This document shows, in pieces, positions 4,489-5,429 of a DNA stretch of 5,429 bases. How positions within the stretch are numbered: the first letter of the stretch is position 1; each line of letters opens with the position of its first letter. The DNA is from Parachlamydiaceae bacterium (GTDB lineage: Bacteria > Chlamydiota > Chlamydiia > Chlamydiales > Parachlamydiaceae). Under the pieces are notes generated by a model, which did not search any database, was not told the DNA's origin, and was given only the letters and a program-made list of their open reading frames with translations. Location of the stretch: assembly GCA_030679615.1 (NCBI GenBank), contig JAUXSJ010000112.1:1-5429 (forward strand), given 5' to 3'. Made by a program: the position numbers and the translations under genes.

Positions 4489-5429
4489 ATGAGTAATTTA
4501 AATAATATTAATGAATATTTCGGAATGAATCAATTAATTACTCAAACTCTGCAAAATTCTGAAGAAGAAAATAAAGTAAAAATTCTTCTTAAAGGTGATC
4601 TTATGGTTTTACCTACCGAGGTCATATTTTCAATTTTTGAATATTTATCAAAAAGTGATCTTTATTCCGTGTGTAAAATTAATTCATTTTATGAATCAAT
4701 CGCACTTAGAATTTTAAAGAAGACAACAATTGAACAAATTGATGTTTTTCATTCTTTTTTAAAAACTAACTTACATATTACACTGGTTAATCAGTTTAAT
4801 ACCTTTAATGATTTGCATAAGTATATTAATACTACTGATATCAATGATAAAATTAAAAAATCAAAAAATATAATTGAATTAAAACAAGCTTTAATTTCTG
4901 AGAAAAACGAGATTTTTTATTTATTAGTTGATGTATTTAAATGTATCTTTCCTTCAGTATCTCTGGAAACTAATGAATCCGATATACACTCATTAACTGG
5001 GTTTATCCATCAACAAGATGAAGATAATCTTAAATTTATTCGTATAAAAAAATTTTGTTTTTATGATTATATTTTAAATATTGAAGAATTTGATAAGTTG
5101 GATTTGCCTAAAGAATTTAAAAATCTTTTTAAGTTAGTTTTTATGATAAGATTAAATGATATTAATATCATATTTGATGAAAATGATTTGAATGAATTTT
5201 CAAATTTAATATTAAACATAAAACCAATTAACTATAATTTAATAGACAAAGTTTTTGATGTTAATTTTAGAAATAAAAAATTTTTTTTAGATTTTTTTTG
5301 TAATAAATTTGAAAATTTTCCAAAATTATCTAAAAATTCATCTCTTAAAGGTTTTTTAAATGCTTTAAAATATTGCGTTAAAAATGAAAAGAATAAAGAC
5401 ATTCAAGTAAAAATTAAATTGCTTAAAGA
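4489..5429 (+). CDS. F-box domain protein, 3' end outside the window
   Basis: The frame opens at ATG 4489 and stays open for 313 codons to the window end without a stop. Residues 41-72 form an F-box: LPTEVIFSIFEYL, then SKSDLYSVCKIN and SFYESIA, matching the eukaryotic LP-x-E-(I/L)-x2-IF-x-(Y/H)-L pattern with the usual C-terminal helix. In eukaryotes this motif docks a protein to Skp1 in SCF ubiquitin ligases. In amoeba symbionts F-box proteins are thought to be delivered to the host cytosol to redirect ubiquitination; that role here is inference. A polar 40-residue N-terminal tail precedes the box. The rest is a long, Asn/Lys/Ile/Phe-rich helical region that would be the target-binding part, with no leucine-rich repeat obvious in the visible portion. 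Ribosome binding is weak (CGGGTG, no AGGAG). The gene has its own promoter and an operator-like palindrome upstream. Confidence 0.85.
   Translation, partial: MSNLNNINEYFGMNQLITQTLQNSEEENKVKILLKGDLMVLPTEVIFSIFEYLSKSDLYSVCKINSFYESIALRILKKTTIEQIDVFHSFLKTNLHITLVNQFNTFNDLHKYINTTDINDKIKKSKNIIELKQALISEKNEIFYLLVDVFKCIFPSVSLETNESDIHSLTGFIHQQDEDNLKFIRIKKFCFYDYILNIEEFDKLDLPKEFKNLFKLVFMIRLNDINIIFDENDLNEFSNLILNIKPINYNLIDKVFDVNFRNKKFFLDFFCNKFENFPKLSKNSSLKGFLNALKYCVKNEKNKDIQVKIKLLK

Overview
The window looks like chromosomal DNA of an amoeba-associated member of the Chlamydiae (Parachlamydiaceae/Protochlamydia type). This is inferred from content, not from a marker gene. A respiratory complex I gene (nuoD) of ordinary composition (29 G+C in its first 60 bases) sits beside very A+T-rich genes (for example 7 G+C in 60 bases at 961-1020). 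One of these begins with a eukaryote-like F-box, one carries degenerate ankyrin-like units and one is built of helical repeats. That mix is well known from amoeba symbionts of the Chlamydiae. Promoter-like TTGACA boxes and AAAGGAG ribosome sites argue against a Bacteroidetes symbiont such as Amoebophilus. Legionella-like or Rickettsiales-like bacteria are weaker alternatives.

Layout. (1) 1-338: the 3' end of nuoD on the plus strand. (2) 344-1441: a minus-strand 365-residue helical-repeat protein that converges on nuoD with only 5 bases between the stop codons. (3) 1442-1619: a divergent intergenic region with a good sigma70-like promoter. (4) 1620-1964 and 2118-2456: tandem paralogues of a small membrane protein family. 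(5) 2457-3238: gene-free DNA holding two adjacent long hairpin-forming repeats (2572-2803 and 2852-3005), then an A+T-rich leader. (6) 3239-3964: a 241-residue protein with ankyrin-like units, closed by a strong terminator. (7) 4080-4368: a half copy of the first hairpin repeat fused to a G+C-richer, frameshifted coding remnant. (8) 4489 to the window end: an F-box protein, open at its 3' end.

How the parts relate. Apart from nuoD, the genes look like accessory genes, probably host-interaction genes (inference). They appear to be transcribed separately: each plus-strand gene has its own leader, and there is no tight operon spacing. The most unusual content is non-coding: a near-perfect 49-position hairpin, a second hairpin with a C10 loop, and a third related half-copy next to a dead gene. 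Together they suggest a MITE-like repeat family shaping this accessory region. I do not see a complete novel enzymatic system such as a defence island, CRISPR array or toxin-antitoxin pair. No tRNA or rRNA gene was recognised.
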